56,635 bases of DNA, taken from the NCBI GenBank assembly GCA_030833845.1, contig JAURGK010000014.1, positions 1 through 56,635 of the forward strand. The letters are read 5' to 3'. A program made the position numbers and the translations under genes. Below the pieces are notes generated by a model, which was given only the letters and a program-made list of their open reading frames with translations, ran no database searches and had not been told where the DNA came from. This DNA comes from Crocinitomicaceae bacterium (GTDB lineage: Bacteria; Bacteroidota; Bacteroidia; Flavobacteriales_D; Crocinitomicaceae). Each line of letters begins with the position of its first letter. Within the stretch, counting starts at the first letter, position 1. Below, one piece after another: positions 17,484 to 26,795 of this stretch.

Positions 17484-18257
17484 ATGGAAAATCAACATCA
17501 AGATGGTTTCGTTTTAGCCGAAATCACCACCACTGGCATTGGCCTAGTTACTTTTGGCCATCCTATGAGCAACTCGCTCCCCGGACACATTCTTCAATCT
17601 CTTGCACAAACGATCACAGAAATCACCAATGATGATCGTTGTAAGGTGCTTGTTTTGCAATCTCAAGGAAGCAAAGCATTTTGTGCCGGTGCAAGTTTTG
17701 ATGAACTCGTTGCCATTAATGATGAGCCCAGTGGGCTAGAGTTTTTTTCCGGATTTGCAAAAGTGATCAATGCATGCCGAAAAGCACCAAAACTGATCAT
17801 AGGTCGTGTTCAAGGACGTGCAGTTGGTGGTGGGGTTGGTTTGGCATCAGCTACCGATTATTGTTTTGCAACCACGCGAGCGCAAGTTAAACTCTCAGAA
17901 CTCGCCGTTGGCATTGGGCCATTTGTAGTAGGGCCGGCTGTACAGAGAAAAATTGGTCTGAGTGCGATGAGTGAACTTGCCATTGACGCCACCGGATGGC
18001 GCAGTGCAGAATGGGCAAAAGAAAAGGGTCTTTTTACTCAAATTTTTGCAGATGAACAGCAAATGGACCAAGCCATACAACAGCTCACAAGCCAATTGGC
18101 AAGCTCCAACCCAGAGGCCATGAAAGCACTCAAAGAAATTTTTTGGCAAGGCACCGAAAATTGGGATGAATTACTCCTCAAACGGGCGGCGATTAGTGGT
18201 CGTTTGGTACTGAGCGAATTCACTAAATCTGCCATTTCTAGCTTTAAAGCAAAATAA
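17484..18257 (+). CDS. Enoyl-CoA hydratase/isomerase family protein
   Basis: The 257-residue crotonase-fold protein has the oxyanion-hole segments FCAGASFDEL and GRAVGGGVGLA, and one catalytic-type Glu in VKLSELAVGIGPFVV. The position of the second Glu of classical hydratases is replaced by Gly/Pro, as in methylglutaconyl-CoA hydratase-like and isomerase-like members, so the exact reaction is uncertain. It is last in the pssA-purS-dehydrogenase-coil-hydratase run and is followed by the strong rplM promoter. Confidence 0.8.
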   Translation: MENQHQDGFVLAEITTTGIGLVTFGHPMSNSLPGHILQSLAQTITEITNDDRCKVLVLQSQGSKAFCAGASFDELVAINDEPSGLEFFSGFAKVINACRKAPKLIIGRVQGRAVGGGVGLASATDYCFATTRAQVKLSELAVGIGPFVVGPAVQRKIGLSAMSELAIDATGWRSAEWAKEKGLFTQIFADEQQMDQAIQQLTSQLASSNPEAMKALKEIFWQGTENWDELLLKRAAISGRLVLSEFTKSAISSFKAK

Positions 18258-18280
18258 TCTTTGAATTTTTCTGCTTTTGG

Positions 18281-18311
18281 TTTGTAAATAAATACAATAG
18301 TTGTATCTTTG
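18281..18311 (+). promoter_or_regulatory. Promoter TTTG-N19-TATCTTTG for rplM-rpsI
   Basis: TTTG (18281-18284) is 19 bases from TATCTTTG (18304-18311), a perfect Bacteroidota -33/-7 pair. The predicted transcription start is near 18315. This is expected to be one of the stronger promoters in the window. Confidence 0.75.
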
Positions 18312-18359
18312 CACCCCTAAATTCAGGGAAATTAAGTTTTTTATTTAACAGAAAGAACC
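18312..18359 (+). promoter_or_regulatory. rplM 5' leader with small hairpin; candidate L13-type ribosomal leader
   Basis: The leader of about 45 nt contains CCCT (18315-18318) pairing with AGGG (18325-18328), followed by an A/T-rich stretch and a GTG start. An L13-Bacteroidia ribosomal leader RNA has been described, as I recall. Whether this leader matches that model needs a covariance search. The first stem bases coincide with the predicted transcription start, which weakens the call. Confidence 0.35.
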
Positions 18360-18815
18360 GTGAACACATTAAGTTACAGAACGATAGCTGGTAATACCGA
18401 AACCGCAGATAAAAAGTGGTTTGTTGTAGATGCAGAAGGGCAAACCGTAGGGCGTTTGGCAAGTAAAGTTGCTAAAGTCATTCGTGGAAAATACAAAACC
18501 TGCTACACCCCACATGCAGATTGCGGTGACAACGTGATTGTCATCAATGCTGAGAAAATCGCATTTTCAGGAACCAAGCTACAAGACAAAGAATACGTTC
18601 GTTTCTCTGGTTATCCAGGTGGTCAGCGTTTTACTTCTGCTGAAGAAATGCTTAAGAAAAACCCAGAGCGCTTGATTGAAAAGGCAATTAAAGGTATGCT
18701 ACCTAAAAATGCTCTTGGTCGTAAATTGTATACCAACCTAAAGGTGTATAAAGGTGCTGCGCACAATCATGACGCGCAACAACCACAAACATTAAATCTT
18801 GATACCCTCAAATAA
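18360..18815 (+). CDS. rplM: Ribosomal protein uL13
   Basis: The 151-residue large-subunit protein is recognised by [42 protein letters not shown] and [19 protein letters not shown]. The start is GTG; no in-frame ATG lies near, and flavobacterial homologues begin with the same NTLSY. It is co-transcribed with rpsI, 5 bases downstream, the usual bacterial L13-S9 pair. Confidence 0.97.
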   Translation: MNTLSYRTIAGNTETADKKWFVVDAEGQTVGRLASKVAKVIRGKYKTCYTPHADCGDNVIVINAEKIAFSGTKLQDKEYVRFSGYPGGQRFTSAEEMLKKNPERLIEKAIKGMLPKNALGRKLYTNLKVYKGAAHNHDAQQPQTLNLDTLK

Positions 18816-18820
18816 ATCTT

Positions 18821-19207
18821 ATGGAAGTCATTAATGCATTAGGAAGAAGAAAAACAGCGGTAGCCCGCGTTTATTTAACTAAAGGAAAAGGTAAAATCTC
18901 GATCAACAAGCGCGAGATGAATGAATTTTTCCCTATTGACTTTCTTCAAGCGAAAATTCATCAACCATTTGCATTGACTGGAACTGAAGGTCAATATGAT
19001 GTTAAAGTAAATGTTGTGGGTGGTGGTATCAATGGTCAAGCCGAGGCAGTGCGTTTGGGTATCTCTCGTGCACTAGTTGAGGTTTCTGCAGATTACAAAC
19101 CTATGTTGAAGTTAGAAGGTCTTATGACCCGTGACCCACGTATGGTTGAGCGTAAGAAGCCAGGACAACCTAAAGCAAGAAAAAAATTCCAGTTCTCCAA
19201 GCGTTAA
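18821..19207 (+). CDS. rpsI: Ribosomal protein uS9
   Basis: The 128-residue small-subunit protein has [16 protein letters not shown] near the N-terminus, [39 protein letters not shown], and the conserved basic tail ending KFQFSKR that reaches the P-site tRNA. It follows rplM by 5 bases. Its stop is followed by a 100-base gap before rpsB. Confidence 0.97.
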   Translation: MEVINALGRRKTAVARVYLTKGKGKISINKREMNEFFPIDFLQAKIHQPFALTGTEGQYDVKVNVVGGGINGQAEAVRLGISRALVEVSADYKPMLKLEGLMTRDPRMVERKKPGQPKARKKFQFSKR

Positions 19208-19307
19208 TTCGCCTTCTGGACTGTTTAGCATCCAAACTTTGGTGTACTTGCCCTATGGCCCCACCACTGTTGCTTTATTAATATAGGAACGTAAACAAAA
19301 ACACAAT
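19208..19307 (+). promoter_or_regulatory. rpsI-rpsB intergenic leader with nested hairpin (tentative)
   Basis: This 100-base gap is long for the operon. GGTG (19241-19244) can pair with CACC (19262-19265) around an inner GCC-CTAT-GGC stem (19250-19259). A near-miss -7 box, AAACTTTG, sits at 19234-19241. It may be an rpsB leader or a weak internal promoter. The stems are short, so the call is weak. Confidence 0.25.
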
Positions 19308-20087
19308 ATGTCTAAATTAACTTTCGAAAACCTACTCGACGCTGGTGTACATTTTGGTCACCTCAAGCGCAAGTGGAACCCTGCTATGGCTCCTTATATC
19401 TTTGAAGAGAAAAAAGGAATCCATATCATTGATCTCAACAAAACATTACTACACTTAGATCATGCATGCGCCGCAATGAAGCAAATTGCTAAATCAGGTA
19501 AAAAAGTACTTTTTGTTGCGACTAAAAAACAAGCCAAAGAAATCGTGTCTGAGCGCGTAGCTGCTGTCAATATGCCATTTGTTACTGAACGTTGGTCTGG
19601 TGGTATGCTTACAAACTTCCAAACAACACGCAAGTCTATTAGAAAAATGTCGCTCATTGACAAAATGAAATCTGATGGTACTTGGGACACACTCAACAAA
19701 CGCGAAAAACTTTTCAAAAGCCGTCAACGCGAAAAATTAGAAAAGAACTTTGGTTCTATCGCAGACATGACACGTCAACCAGCTGCAATATTCATCGTAG
19801 ACATTCTCAAAGAGCACATTGCACTTGCAGAAGCTCGCCGTTTGAATATTCCTACTTTCGCCATGGTTGATACCAATTCAAATCCAAAATTGGTTGATTT
19901 TCCTATTCCTGCCAATGACGATGCTACAAAATCTATCACTCTTATTTTAGATGCGATTTGTGGAGCTATCAAAGAAGGCTTAGAAGACCGTAAGAATTTG
20001 AAAGCAACTGATAAAGATGAAGCTCAAGCTGAAGTAGCTGTTGATGCAACTGCAAAAACAGAAGAAAAAGCCGAAAGCGCAGAATAA
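19308..20087 (+). CDS. rpsB: Ribosomal protein uS2
   Basis: The 259-residue protein carries the S2 hallmarks: LLDAGVHFGHLKRKWNP, MAPYIFEEKKGIHIIDL, VTERWSGGMLTNFQT and FAMVDTNSNPKLVDFPIPAND. The last 30 residues are an acidic Ala/Glu-rich tail. It is followed 23 bases later by tsf, the usual order in most bacteria. Confidence 0.97.
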   Translation: MSKLTFENLLDAGVHFGHLKRKWNPAMAPYIFEEKKGIHIIDLNKTLLHLDHACAAMKQIAKSGKKVLFVATKKQAKEIVSERVAAVNMPFVTERWSGGMLTNFQTTRKSIRKMSLIDKMKSDGTWDTLNKREKLFKSRQREKLEKNFGSIADMTRQPAAIFIVDILKEHIALAEARRLNIPTFAMVDTNSNPKLVDFPIPANDDATKSITLILDAICGAIKEGLEDRKNLKATDKDEAQAEVAVDATAKTEEKAESAE

Positions 20088-20110
20088 TTCACTCTTAAAC
20101 TCTTATAAAA

Positions 20111-20941
20111 ATGGCTATTACAGCTGCAGACGTAAACAAATTGCGCACCCAAACGGGCGCTGGAATGATGGATTGCAAGAATGCATTGGTTGAAGCCAAT
20201 GGCGATTTCGAAGCGGCCATTGATATCCTTCGCAAGAAAGGACAAAAAATTGCTGCAAAGCGCGGTGGAAACGACGCCAAAGAAGGTGTAGTTTTAGCTC
20301 AAGCTACAGCAGATGGTAAAGCTGGTGTGATTTTAACATTGAATTGCGAAACCGACTTCGTTGCCAAAAACGACGGTTATGTCTCATTGGTTCAGTCTTT
20401 GGTAGATCTTGCCTTGAGCAAACTACCTACCAGCGTAGAAGAATTAAAAGCATTGGCCTATGACGATCGCCTTTCTGTAGAAGAAAAAATTACTGAACAA
20501 GTTGGTGTGATCGGTGAAAAATTGGACTTATCTGCCTATGCCCTGATCAATGCTGAACATGTCGTTGCCTACAATCACCCTGGTAACCAATTGGCTACTT
20601 TAGTTGGATTAACTGCCTCAAGTACAGAAATTGCTGAAGCAGGTCGTCAAGTAGCAATGCAAGTTGCTGCAATGGCTCCGATTGCAATCAATAAAGATGG
20701 TGTAGATGAGCGTACAATTGAACGCGAAATCGAAATCGGTAAAGAATTAGCGATCCAAGAAGGCAAGCCAGCAGAGATGGCCGAGAAAATTGCCATGGGT
20801 CGTTTGAATAAGTTCTTCCAAGAAAACACTTTGTTGAGTCAAGCATTTATCCGCGACAACAAACTTACTGTTGAACAGTTCCTTAACAGTACTGAAAAAG
20901 GATTAACTGTCTCAGACTTCAAACGTTTCTCATTGAGCTAA
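20111..20941 (+). CDS. tsf: Elongation factor Ts
   Basis: The 276-residue guanine-nucleotide exchange factor for EF-Tu has the N-terminal UBA-like helix motif LRTQTGAGMMDCKNAL, the catalytic CETDFVAKNDGYVSL (the TDFV motif inserts into EF-Tu), and LSQAFIRDNKLTVEQFL near the C-terminus. A strong terminator follows at 20961, so the translation operon ends here. Confidence 0.97.
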   Translation: MAITAADVNKLRTQTGAGMMDCKNALVEANGDFEAAIDILRKKGQKIAAKRGGNDAKEGVVLAQATADGKAGVILTLNCETDFVAKNDGYVSLVQSLVDLALSKLPTSVEELKALAYDDRLSVEEKITEQVGVIGEKLDLSAYALINAEHVVAYNHPGNQLATLVGLTASSTEIAEAGRQVAMQVAAMAPIAINKDGVDERTIEREIEIGKELAIQEGKPAEMAEKIAMGRLNKFFQENTLLSQAFIRDNKLTVEQFLNSTEKGLTVSDFKRFSLS

Positions 20942-20960
20942 TGTCAAACTAACATACCTT

Positions 20961-20991
20961 AAAAGCTATCCTTACCGATAGCTTTTTTTTT
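20961..20991 (+). terminator. Intrinsic terminator of the rpsB-tsf transcript
   Basis: AAAAGCTATC (20961-20970) pairs with GATAGCTTTT (20977-20986) across a CTTACC loop, followed by a T-run to 20991. It separates tsf from the pyrH promoter. Confidence 0.9.
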
Positions 20992-21021
20992 ACCCAAAAG
21001 TCAAATCAAAACGAATCATAG

Positions 21022-21029
21022 TATATTTG
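21022..21029 (+). promoter_or_regulatory. Promoter -7 box TATATTTG for pyrH-frr
   Basis: This is an exact TAnnTTTG match. It ends two bases before an ATG at 21032 and eight before the next at 21038. With a start about four bases after the box, transcription would begin near 21033, favouring the second ATG with a 5-nt leader. No clear -33 TTG is seen. Confidence 0.5.
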
Positions 21030-21037
21030 TCATGGAA

Positions 21038-21748
21038 ATGAAATACAAAAGAATCCTTCTCAAATTATCCGGCGAATCTCTCATGGGAGACAAGCAATTT
21101 GGAATTGACAATACCCGCATTAGCTCGTACGCACAGCAGATCAAAGAAATACATCAAGCAGGTGTTGAAGTTGCCATCGTTATTGGCGGTGGAAATATTT
21201 TTAGAGGTGTGCAGGCCGAACAAGGCGGAATGGACCGCACCCATGGTGATTATATGGGCATGCTCGCTACAATGATCAATTCTATGGCCTTACAAGCCGC
21301 TCTAGAAGCAGCTGGTGTTCATACACGCTTGCAATCAGCCATAGAAATGAAAGAAATTGCAGAGCCTTTTGTACGTAGACGAGCTGTAAGGCACCTTGAA
21401 AAAGGGCGCGTAGTCATATTTGGTGCAGGAACCGGTAATCCTTTTTTCACCACAGATTCAGCAGCATCTTTGCGTGCTATTGAGATCAATGCGGATGTTA
21501 TTTTAAAGGGAACCCGTGTAGACGGCATCTATACTGCCGACCCACTTAAAAATTCAGATGCTGTCAAATTCGACCGCATTTCCTTCGATGAAGTATATGC
21601 CAAAGGGTTAAATGTAATGGACATGACTGCATTTACGCTTTGTAAAGAAAATAATTTACCAATCATTGTATTTGACATGGATACGCCAGGAAATCTATTC
21701 AAGTTAATGAATGGAGCAAATGTTGGAACCATAGTAAGCTTATCATGA
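21038..21748 (+). CDS. pyrH: UMP kinase
   Basis: The 236-residue amino-acid-kinase-fold enzyme phosphorylates UMP to UDP with ATP. Motifs: [31 protein letters not shown], the [27 protein letters not shown] region (in pieces), and [18 protein letters not shown]. An ATG two codons upstream (21032) is possible, but the promoter position and family alignment favour 21038. The 3' end overlaps frr in ATGA, indicating coupled translation. Confidence 0.95.
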   Translation: MKYKRILLKLSGESLMGDKQFGIDNTRISSYAQQIKEIHQAGVEVAIVIGGGNIFRGVQAEQGGMDRTHGDYMGMLATMINSMALQAALEAAGVHTRLQSAIEMKEIAEPFVRRRAVRHLEKGRVVIFGAGTGNPFFTTDSAASLRAIEINADVILKGTRVDGIYTADPLKNSDAVKFDRISFDEVYAKGLNVMDMTAFTLCKENNLPIIVFDMDTPGNLFKLMNGANVGTIVSLS

Positions 21749-22308
21749 CAGAAGAATTAGCAATGATTTATGACGAATTCAAGGAATCAAATCAAAAATC
21801 CTTGAATCATTTAGAAAATGAATTGGTAAAAATTCGAGCTGGAAAAGCTAGCCCAGCAATGTTAAATGGTGTAATGATCGAATACTATGGTTCTATGACA
21901 CCATTACAACAAGTGGCGAATGTCAATACGATGGATGCCAGAACAATTATCGTTCAACCTTGGGAAAAACCACTTTTGAATGACATTGCAAGAGGAATCA
22001 TCAACGCAAATTTAGGATTGAACCCACAAAATAACGGCGAACAATTGATCATTGCCGTTCCACCTCTTACAGAGGAGCGCAGACGAGATTTGGTCAAAAG
22101 AGCAAAAGCCGAAGCCGAACATTCAAAAGTGGGAATACGCAACAACCGAAAAGATGCTTTGGACATGATAAAGGACCTTAAAAACGAAGGATTATCCGAA
22201 GACATGACTAAGGATGCAGAAGAAGAAATTCAAAAGATAACCAATAGCTACATCAAAAAAGTAGATGAACTCCTAGAGCTCAAAGAGAAAGACATCATGA
22301 CTGTCTAA
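21745..22308 (+). CDS. frr: Ribosome recycling factor
   Basis: The 187-residue protein matches RRF along its length: helical domain with [18 protein letters not shown], the hinge and beta domain with [14 protein letters not shown], and the C-terminal helix with [21 protein letters not shown] (in part) and [16 protein letters not shown]. It splits post-termination ribosomes together with EF-G. It is coupled to pyrH by a 4-base overlap. Its stop is two bases from the convergent ABC-ATPase stop. Confidence 0.97.
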   Translation: MTEELAMIYDEFKESNQKSLNHLENELVKIRAGKASPAMLNGVMIEYYGSMTPLQQVANVNTMDARTIIVQPWEKPLLNDIARGIINANLGLNPQNNGEQLIIAVPPLTEERRRDLVKRAKAEAEHSKVGIRNNRKDALDMIKDLKNEGLSEDMTKDAEEEIQKITNSYIKKVDELLELKEKDIMTV

Positions 22309-22310
22309 GT

Positions 22311-23018
22311 TCACTCTTCGAGCTGCTCTAGCACCTCATCTTTGCTAGGAGCTTCTATTAATTTTATCTTTTTATTGGCTAAAACCAAGGTAAAACAGCC
22401 TTGTTCTAGACAATTGTCAAGGTCATGGCTAGACAAGATAACCGTCCTGTTGGCCTTGGAAGCGACCCAACGCTGCAATTGTTCAACGAGTAACTTCTTA
22501 TTAAAAATATCCAAAAAGGATGTAGGCTCGTCTAATATGAGCAAAGGAGTGTCTTGCACAAAAGCACGCGCTAGGCTAGCAAGTTGTCTTTCACCATCAC
22601 TGAGTTGATTGGTATAGCTCGAGGCCAAATGGGCTATATTCAATTGTTCCAACGCAGCATCAACGATTTGATGATCCAAGGTTCGCATTCTACCTAAGGC
22701 TCCCAAATATGGAATTCTACCCAGAGAAACGTAGGCCTTCAAGGTAAGCACCTCGACACCAGTAAAGATACTTGTAACAAATGCGATTTGCTCTGCGCGC
22801 AACTTGCTGTTCTTTTGAAAAGTATGGACCTCATGGCCATTGATGTAAATATGACCAGCTAGTGCTGCTACATGGCCTGTCATTGTATGGAGTAAAGATG
22901 ATTTTCCAGCACCATTGCGCCCAATAAGTGCATAGATTGCTCCAGTCTGCAAGCTCAAACTCTCAATTGAAATCAAGGGTTGATGATGGCCAATAATGGT
23001 ATTTTCAAAAACAATCAT
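22311..23018 (-). CDS. ABC importer ATPase, iron-siderophore/haem/cobalamin type
   Basis: The 235-residue ATPase has Walker A GRNGAGKSS, a Q-loop region near FVTSIF, the signature LSDGERQ, Walker B PLLILDEP and the switch HDLD. It resembles BtuD, FecE and HmuV ATPases. It is encoded third in the importer set, its ATG overlapping the permease stop in ATGA. The frame continues upstream into the permease gene, but the ATG at 23018 fits the family N-terminus. Confidence 0.88.
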   Translation of the reverse strand: MIVFENTIIGHHQPLISIESLSLQTGAIYALIGRNGAGKSSLLHTMTGHVAALAGHIYINGHEVHTFQKNSKLRAEQIAFVTSIFTGVEVLTLKAYVSLGRIPYLGALGRMRTLDHQIVDAALEQLNIAHLASSYTNQLSDGERQLASLARAFVQDTPLLILDEPTSFLDIFNKKLLVEQLQRWVASKANRTVILSSHDLDNCLEQGCFTLVLANKKIKLIEAPSKDEVLEQLEE

Positions 23019-23959
23019 TTTTTCTTTAACATCAAATAAGCTACATAAGGCGCGCCGAAAACTGCGGTCAAAACATTCAATGGTAGGCCCATCCAAGGGT
23101 CCAATACAAGTATAAGAATATCAATGGCCAATAAAAAACTACTCCCAATGAACACAGTAAAAAGAATCAAGATCAAATGATCTTGTGTTTTGAGCAAGGC
23201 CCGTGCTAAATTAGGAATCGCTAACCCAACAAAGGCAATAGGGCCACAAAATGCCGTTGTACTTCCAGCAAGCAGTGCAGTTACAAATAAAATCAGCATG
23301 CGCACTTTCGGTACCGAAATTCCTAGTTGATTGGCATGAAATTCACCTACGATCAGTGCATTGAGCCCCTTCACTACCCACAAACTCAGGGCAATCCCTA
23401 TCAGCACAATAAGAGCAAACCATGGGGCTTGGGCCGCACTCAATTGTTGCAATGAACCCATGTTCCAGATATACAATTGTTTAATTTGCTCAGGTGCAGC
23501 AAAAGTTTGCAAAACCGACTCAAAAGCACCCATAAAACTTGCTAACATCAGTCCAATCACGAGCAGTGATTGCATATTTTGAACTCTTTTTGAAATCACA
23601 AACATCAAAATAGCTGAGACAAAGGCCCCAATCATCGCACCACCAACATAACTGAGGTCATTAAATGTCGGTGTGATGCCAAGCAATAAGAGCGCCATAA
23701 ACATACTAGCTCCTGAATTTATACCCAACACATAGGGCCCTGCCATGGGGTTTTGAAATAAATTTTGCATTAACAAACCGCTCAACGAAAGTCCGGCACC
23801 TGCCAATATTGCACTTAGCAAACGCGGAACCTTGAATTCCCAAAAGATAAGATCCTCGTCAGTGTAATTACCTTGTTGCATGAAAAATAAGTGCATACAA
23901 AGCAAAGCGATAAAAATCACTATTGAAAAAACAATTAAGTATGAATTTCTGTGCTTCAT
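23015..23959 (-). CDS. FecCD-family ABC importer permease
   Basis: The 314-residue protein has about nine transmembrane segments and the BtuC/FecCD signatures: RLLSAILAGAGLSLSGLLMQ, NPMAGPYVLGINSGA, and GPIAFVGLAIPNLAR near the ATPase-contact loop. It would form the inner-membrane channel for a metal-chelate, haem or cobalamin importer. It overlaps the binding-protein gene and the ATPase gene by 4 bases on each side, so all three should be translated together. Confidence 0.9.
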   Translation of the reverse strand: MKHRNSYLIVFSIVIFIALLCMHLFFMQQGNYTDEDLIFWEFKVPRLLSAILAGAGLSLSGLLMQNLFQNPMAGPYVLGINSGASMFMALLLLGITPTFNDLSYVGGAMIGAFVSAILMFVISKRVQNMQSLLVIGLMLASFMGAFESVLQTFAAPEQIKQLYIWNMGSLQQLSAAQAPWFALIVLIGIALSLWVVKGLNALIVGEFHANQLGISVPKVRMLILFVTALLAGSTTAFCGPIAFVGLAIPNLARALLKTQDHLILILFTVFIGSSFLLAIDILILVLDPWMGLPLNVLTAVFGAPYVAYLMLKKK

Positions 23960-25014
23960 TCAAGTAATGCGTAAAAATGCATTTTTTTTGGCTTACCCAT
24001 AGCTATTTCATTTAAATCCGACAACAACCAATCCGGATGAACGGCTGCCAATTCCCAGTATTTATTTGTATTTGACGTATAACAATAAATGGGCTGTTTA
24101 AAGAATGGAAAAAATTTGGCTTTAGGATATTGCCGCAAAATCTTTGAGCGACTAGAGAGCCCAGGATTTAACCATATATTGGCCACAGTACCTTTTCTGA
24201 TGATCTCAGCTAAGCTTTTAAATATGCTTCCCGTACCCTTTTCCGCACTAAAAACATAGGCCAATCCAGCATCTCGATAGAGCCGTGCTTCAAAACTCTG
24301 ACCTGCCGGCGCTATCCACTGATCACCATATAAATTGCCACTGATCAATACTTTATGCTGGTTACATTGATCATTATTATGTATTCTTTTTTTCAGGCCT
24401 AAGTACTTTTTTTCAACATCAGAGAAATACCCCTGGGCTTTTTCAAATTCGCCACTCAATACACCAAAAAACAAGACCCACTCAGCGCGCGCAAGAGGCG
24501 TTTTTTCTCTCCATTCATAGTTTGGAATGTACACTATTTTTGAGCTATGCAATCTTTTTAATTGTTCTTTTTCATTGCCAAATCCGCTATAAACAACTAT
24601 CTGGGGCCTGCTCTGAAGCATTTTAAAGGCAGACAAACCTAATTCAGCCTTAAGGTCTTGAATTTTGTTTTTCTTAACCCATCCAATTACTTTTGGATCG
24701 TGTACATATTTGGCATCTGACACCGCGCAGATTTTAGCTTGCTGTTGGATTGCTGCCATCATGCCCACATGTGTGGCACTCATTAAAGCAATCCGTTGAT
24801 AGGGGCGCGTAACTACAATTCGAATCTTTTGCATGGGAAAATCCGGATTGCTTATTTGAATGTCAAAACCATTTGTCAGTTTAGAAATATGCAAATATTT
24901 GCTGTAATGACATAGATTCTGTTTGGGCGGGACTTTTTTATCTTGCTCGAGAACACAGCCAGCACAGAGCAGTAGAAAAAAGAGTCCAAAGAAGCTAGTA
25001 CGACTCCGAATCAT
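23956..25014 (-). CDS. Metal-chelate ABC importer substrate-binding lipoprotein
   Basis: The 352-residue protein has a lipoprotein signal with lipobox LCAGC at about residues 16-20, then a class III periplasmic-binding fold: [22 protein letters not shown], a two-lobe body, and [25 protein letters not shown] (in part), typical of BtuF/FecB-like receptors in Bacteroidota. The ligand (siderophore, haem or cobalamin) is not readable. The ATG at 25014 begins the signal; it lies 20 bases inside the end of panB, so the importer is coupled to panB. Confidence 0.82.
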   Translation of the reverse strand: MIRSRTSFFGLFFLLLCAGCVLEQDKKVPPKQNLCHYSKYLHISKLTNGFDIQISNPDFPMQKIRIVVTRPYQRIALMSATHVGMMAAIQQQAKICAVSDAKYVHDPKVIGWVKKNKIQDLKAELGLSAFKMLQSRPQIVVYSGFGNEKEQLKRLHSSKIVYIPNYEWREKTPLARAEWVLFFGVLSGEFEKAQGYFSDVEKKYLGLKKRIHNNDQCNQHKVLISGNLYGDQWIAPAGQSFEARLYRDAGLAYVFSAEKGTGSIFKSLAEIIRKGTVANIWLNPGLSSRSKILRQYPKAKFFPFFKQPIYCYTSNTNKYWELAAVHPDWLLSDLNEIAMGKPKKMHFYALLE

Positions 25015-25813
25015 TTGGAAAGTCACCAGATTGCACATCAGCTTTGTATGTTTCGAATGCTTGAAGCATCTGCGCATGCAGGTTATTATATTTGCGTAAA
25101 AAGCGTGGATTAAATTCATTATTGATTCCTAGCATATCATGAATGACAAGCACTTGACCGTCCACGCCACCACCTGCACCTATACCGATCACAGGGATTT
25201 GTACCATTTGCGCCACTTTTTGGGCTAAGGCAGCAGGAATTTTTTCCAAAACAATTGCAAAACAACCAACTTTTTCCAGTGCTTTGGCATCGGCAATCAG
25301 GCGCTCTGCTTCTTGCTCCTCCTTGGCTCTCACCACATAGGTGCCGAATTTGTATATGGACTGAGGGGTAAGGCCTAAATGGCCCATGACTGGAATTCCC
25401 GCAGTTAGGATCCTTTGTATGGATTCCAATATCTCAGAACCACCCTCCATTTTTACTGCATGGCCACCAGATTCTTTCATAATTTTAATTGCGCTCGACA
25501 AGGCCTCTTTTGAATTTCCTTGATAAGAACCAAAGGGCATATCAACCACTACTAGTGAACGCTCAACAGCACGTACCACACTTGAAGCATGGTAAATCAT
25601 CTGATCAAGGGTTATGGGTAAAGTAGTTTGGTGACCAGCCATGACATTTGAAGCAGAGTCTCCGACGAGAATTACATCAATTCCAGCCTCATCTACAATG
25701 CGTGCCATTGAATAATCATAGGCTGTAAGCATAGAAATTTTTTGCCCTGACTGCTTCATTTCAAGCAAGGTGTGGGTAGTTATTTTTTTTGGAGTGCTAT
25801 GATGTACAGACAT
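24995..25813 (-). CDS. panB: 3-methyl-2-oxobutanoate hydroxymethyltransferase
   Basis: The 272-residue TIM-barrel enzyme uses methylene-tetrahydrofolate to convert 2-oxoisovalerate to ketopantoate, the first pantothenate-specific step. Signatures: [55 protein letters not shown] and [21 protein letters not shown]. coaX, a later step toward coenzyme A, is elsewhere in the window (36965). It starts 2 bases after the purC stop. Confidence 0.95.
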   Translation of the reverse strand: MSVHHSTPKKITTHTLLEMKQSGQKISMLTAYDYSMARIVDEAGIDVILVGDSASNVMAGHQTTLPITLDQMIYHASSVVRAVERSLVVVDMPFGSYQGNSKEALSSAIKIMKESGGHAVKMEGGSEILESIQRILTAGIPVMGHLGLTPQSIYKFGTYVVRAKEEQEAERLIADAKALEKVGCFAIVLEKIPAALAQKVAQMVQIPVIGIGAGGGVDGQVLVIHDMLGINNEFNPRFLRKYNNLHAQMLQAFETYKADVQSGDFPNDSESY

Positions 25814-25815
25814 TT

Positions 25816-26760
25816 CTAATCATTTAAAAGGTAAGCATTGACATTTGTTTCAATACGCGAAACAATATTTTGCGTATCTGCTTTTTCAAAGCGTTTGCCC
25901 GTGATGCGTTCAAATAGTTCTATGTATCTTTCAGAAATAGTTTGAACAAAAGCATCCGGCATTACTGGCATTTGTTGTCCGTCTAGACCTTGAAAACCAT
26001 TTTCAATGAGCCATTGACGCACAAATTCTTTGGAGAGCTGTTTTTGAGGCTCATCATTATTTTGGCGCTCTTGGTACCCTTCGGCATAAAAATATCTCGA
26101 AGAGTCTGGAGTATGAATTTCATCAATGAGGGTAACCACACCATTGTGTAATCCAAACTCATATTTCGTATCTACCAATATAAGGCCACGTTCGGCAGCC
26201 ATTTGTGTGCCTCGTTCAAATAAGGCGTAAGTATATTGCTCCATTTGCGCATAAATGTCTGGTTCAACCAAACCCCTTGCCAAAATATCTTCTTTGGAAA
26301 TATCCTCATCATGACCTTCCTCGGCTTTGGTTGCAGGAGTAATGATTGGTTGTGGTAGTTTATCATTTTCCTTTAAGCCCTCGGGTAAAGAAACGCCACA
26401 CAAAGTGCGCTTACCCAATTTATATTCACGAGCTGCATGCCCGGCTAGATAACCACGGATCACCATTTCAATGCGTATTGGCTCACAAGCTTTCCCGATT
26501 GCCACAGAAGGGTCTGGGGTGGCAATGAGCCAATTTGGAACGATATCCTTTGTGGCATTCAAAAACATCGTGGCTACCTCATTGAGCACTTGGCCTTTGT
26601 ATGGGATTCCTTTGGGAAGAATATGATCAAAGGCTGAAATACGGTCAGAGGCCACCATCACAAGCAAACCGTTGTCCAAAGTGTATACATCACGAACCTT
26701 GCCATGATAAACTTGATTTTGACCCTTAAACTCGAAAGTATTTTTGGTGAGTGCTTGCAT
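25816..26760 (-). CDS. purC: Phosphoribosylaminoimidazole-succinocarboxamide synthase
   Basis: The 314-residue SAICAR synthetase joins aspartate to CAIR with ATP. Motifs: [28 protein letters not shown] (in part), [27 protein letters not shown] and [14 protein letters not shown]. It is the longer form of about 310 residues rather than the ~240-residue E. coli form. It is followed within 2 bases by panB and lies 35 bases after phoH, probably in one transcript. Confidence 0.96.
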   Translation of the reverse strand: MQALTKNTFEFKGQNQVYHGKVRDVYTLDNGLLVMVASDRISAFDHILPKGIPYKGQVLNEVATMFLNATKDIVPNWLIATPDPSVAIGKACEPIRIEMVIRGYLAGHAAREYKLGKRTLCGVSLPEGLKENDKLPQPIITPATKAEEGHDEDISKEDILARGLVEPDIYAQMEQYTYALFERGTQMAAERGLILVDTKYEFGLHNGVVTLIDEIHTPDSSRYFYAEGYQERQNNDEPQKQLSKEFVRQWLIENGFQGLDGQQMPVMPDAFVQTISERYIELFERITGKRFEKADTQNIVSRIETNVNAYLLND

Positions 26761-26795
26761 TTCTTTGGTGTTATGAAAATTTAGGTTTATGAATA

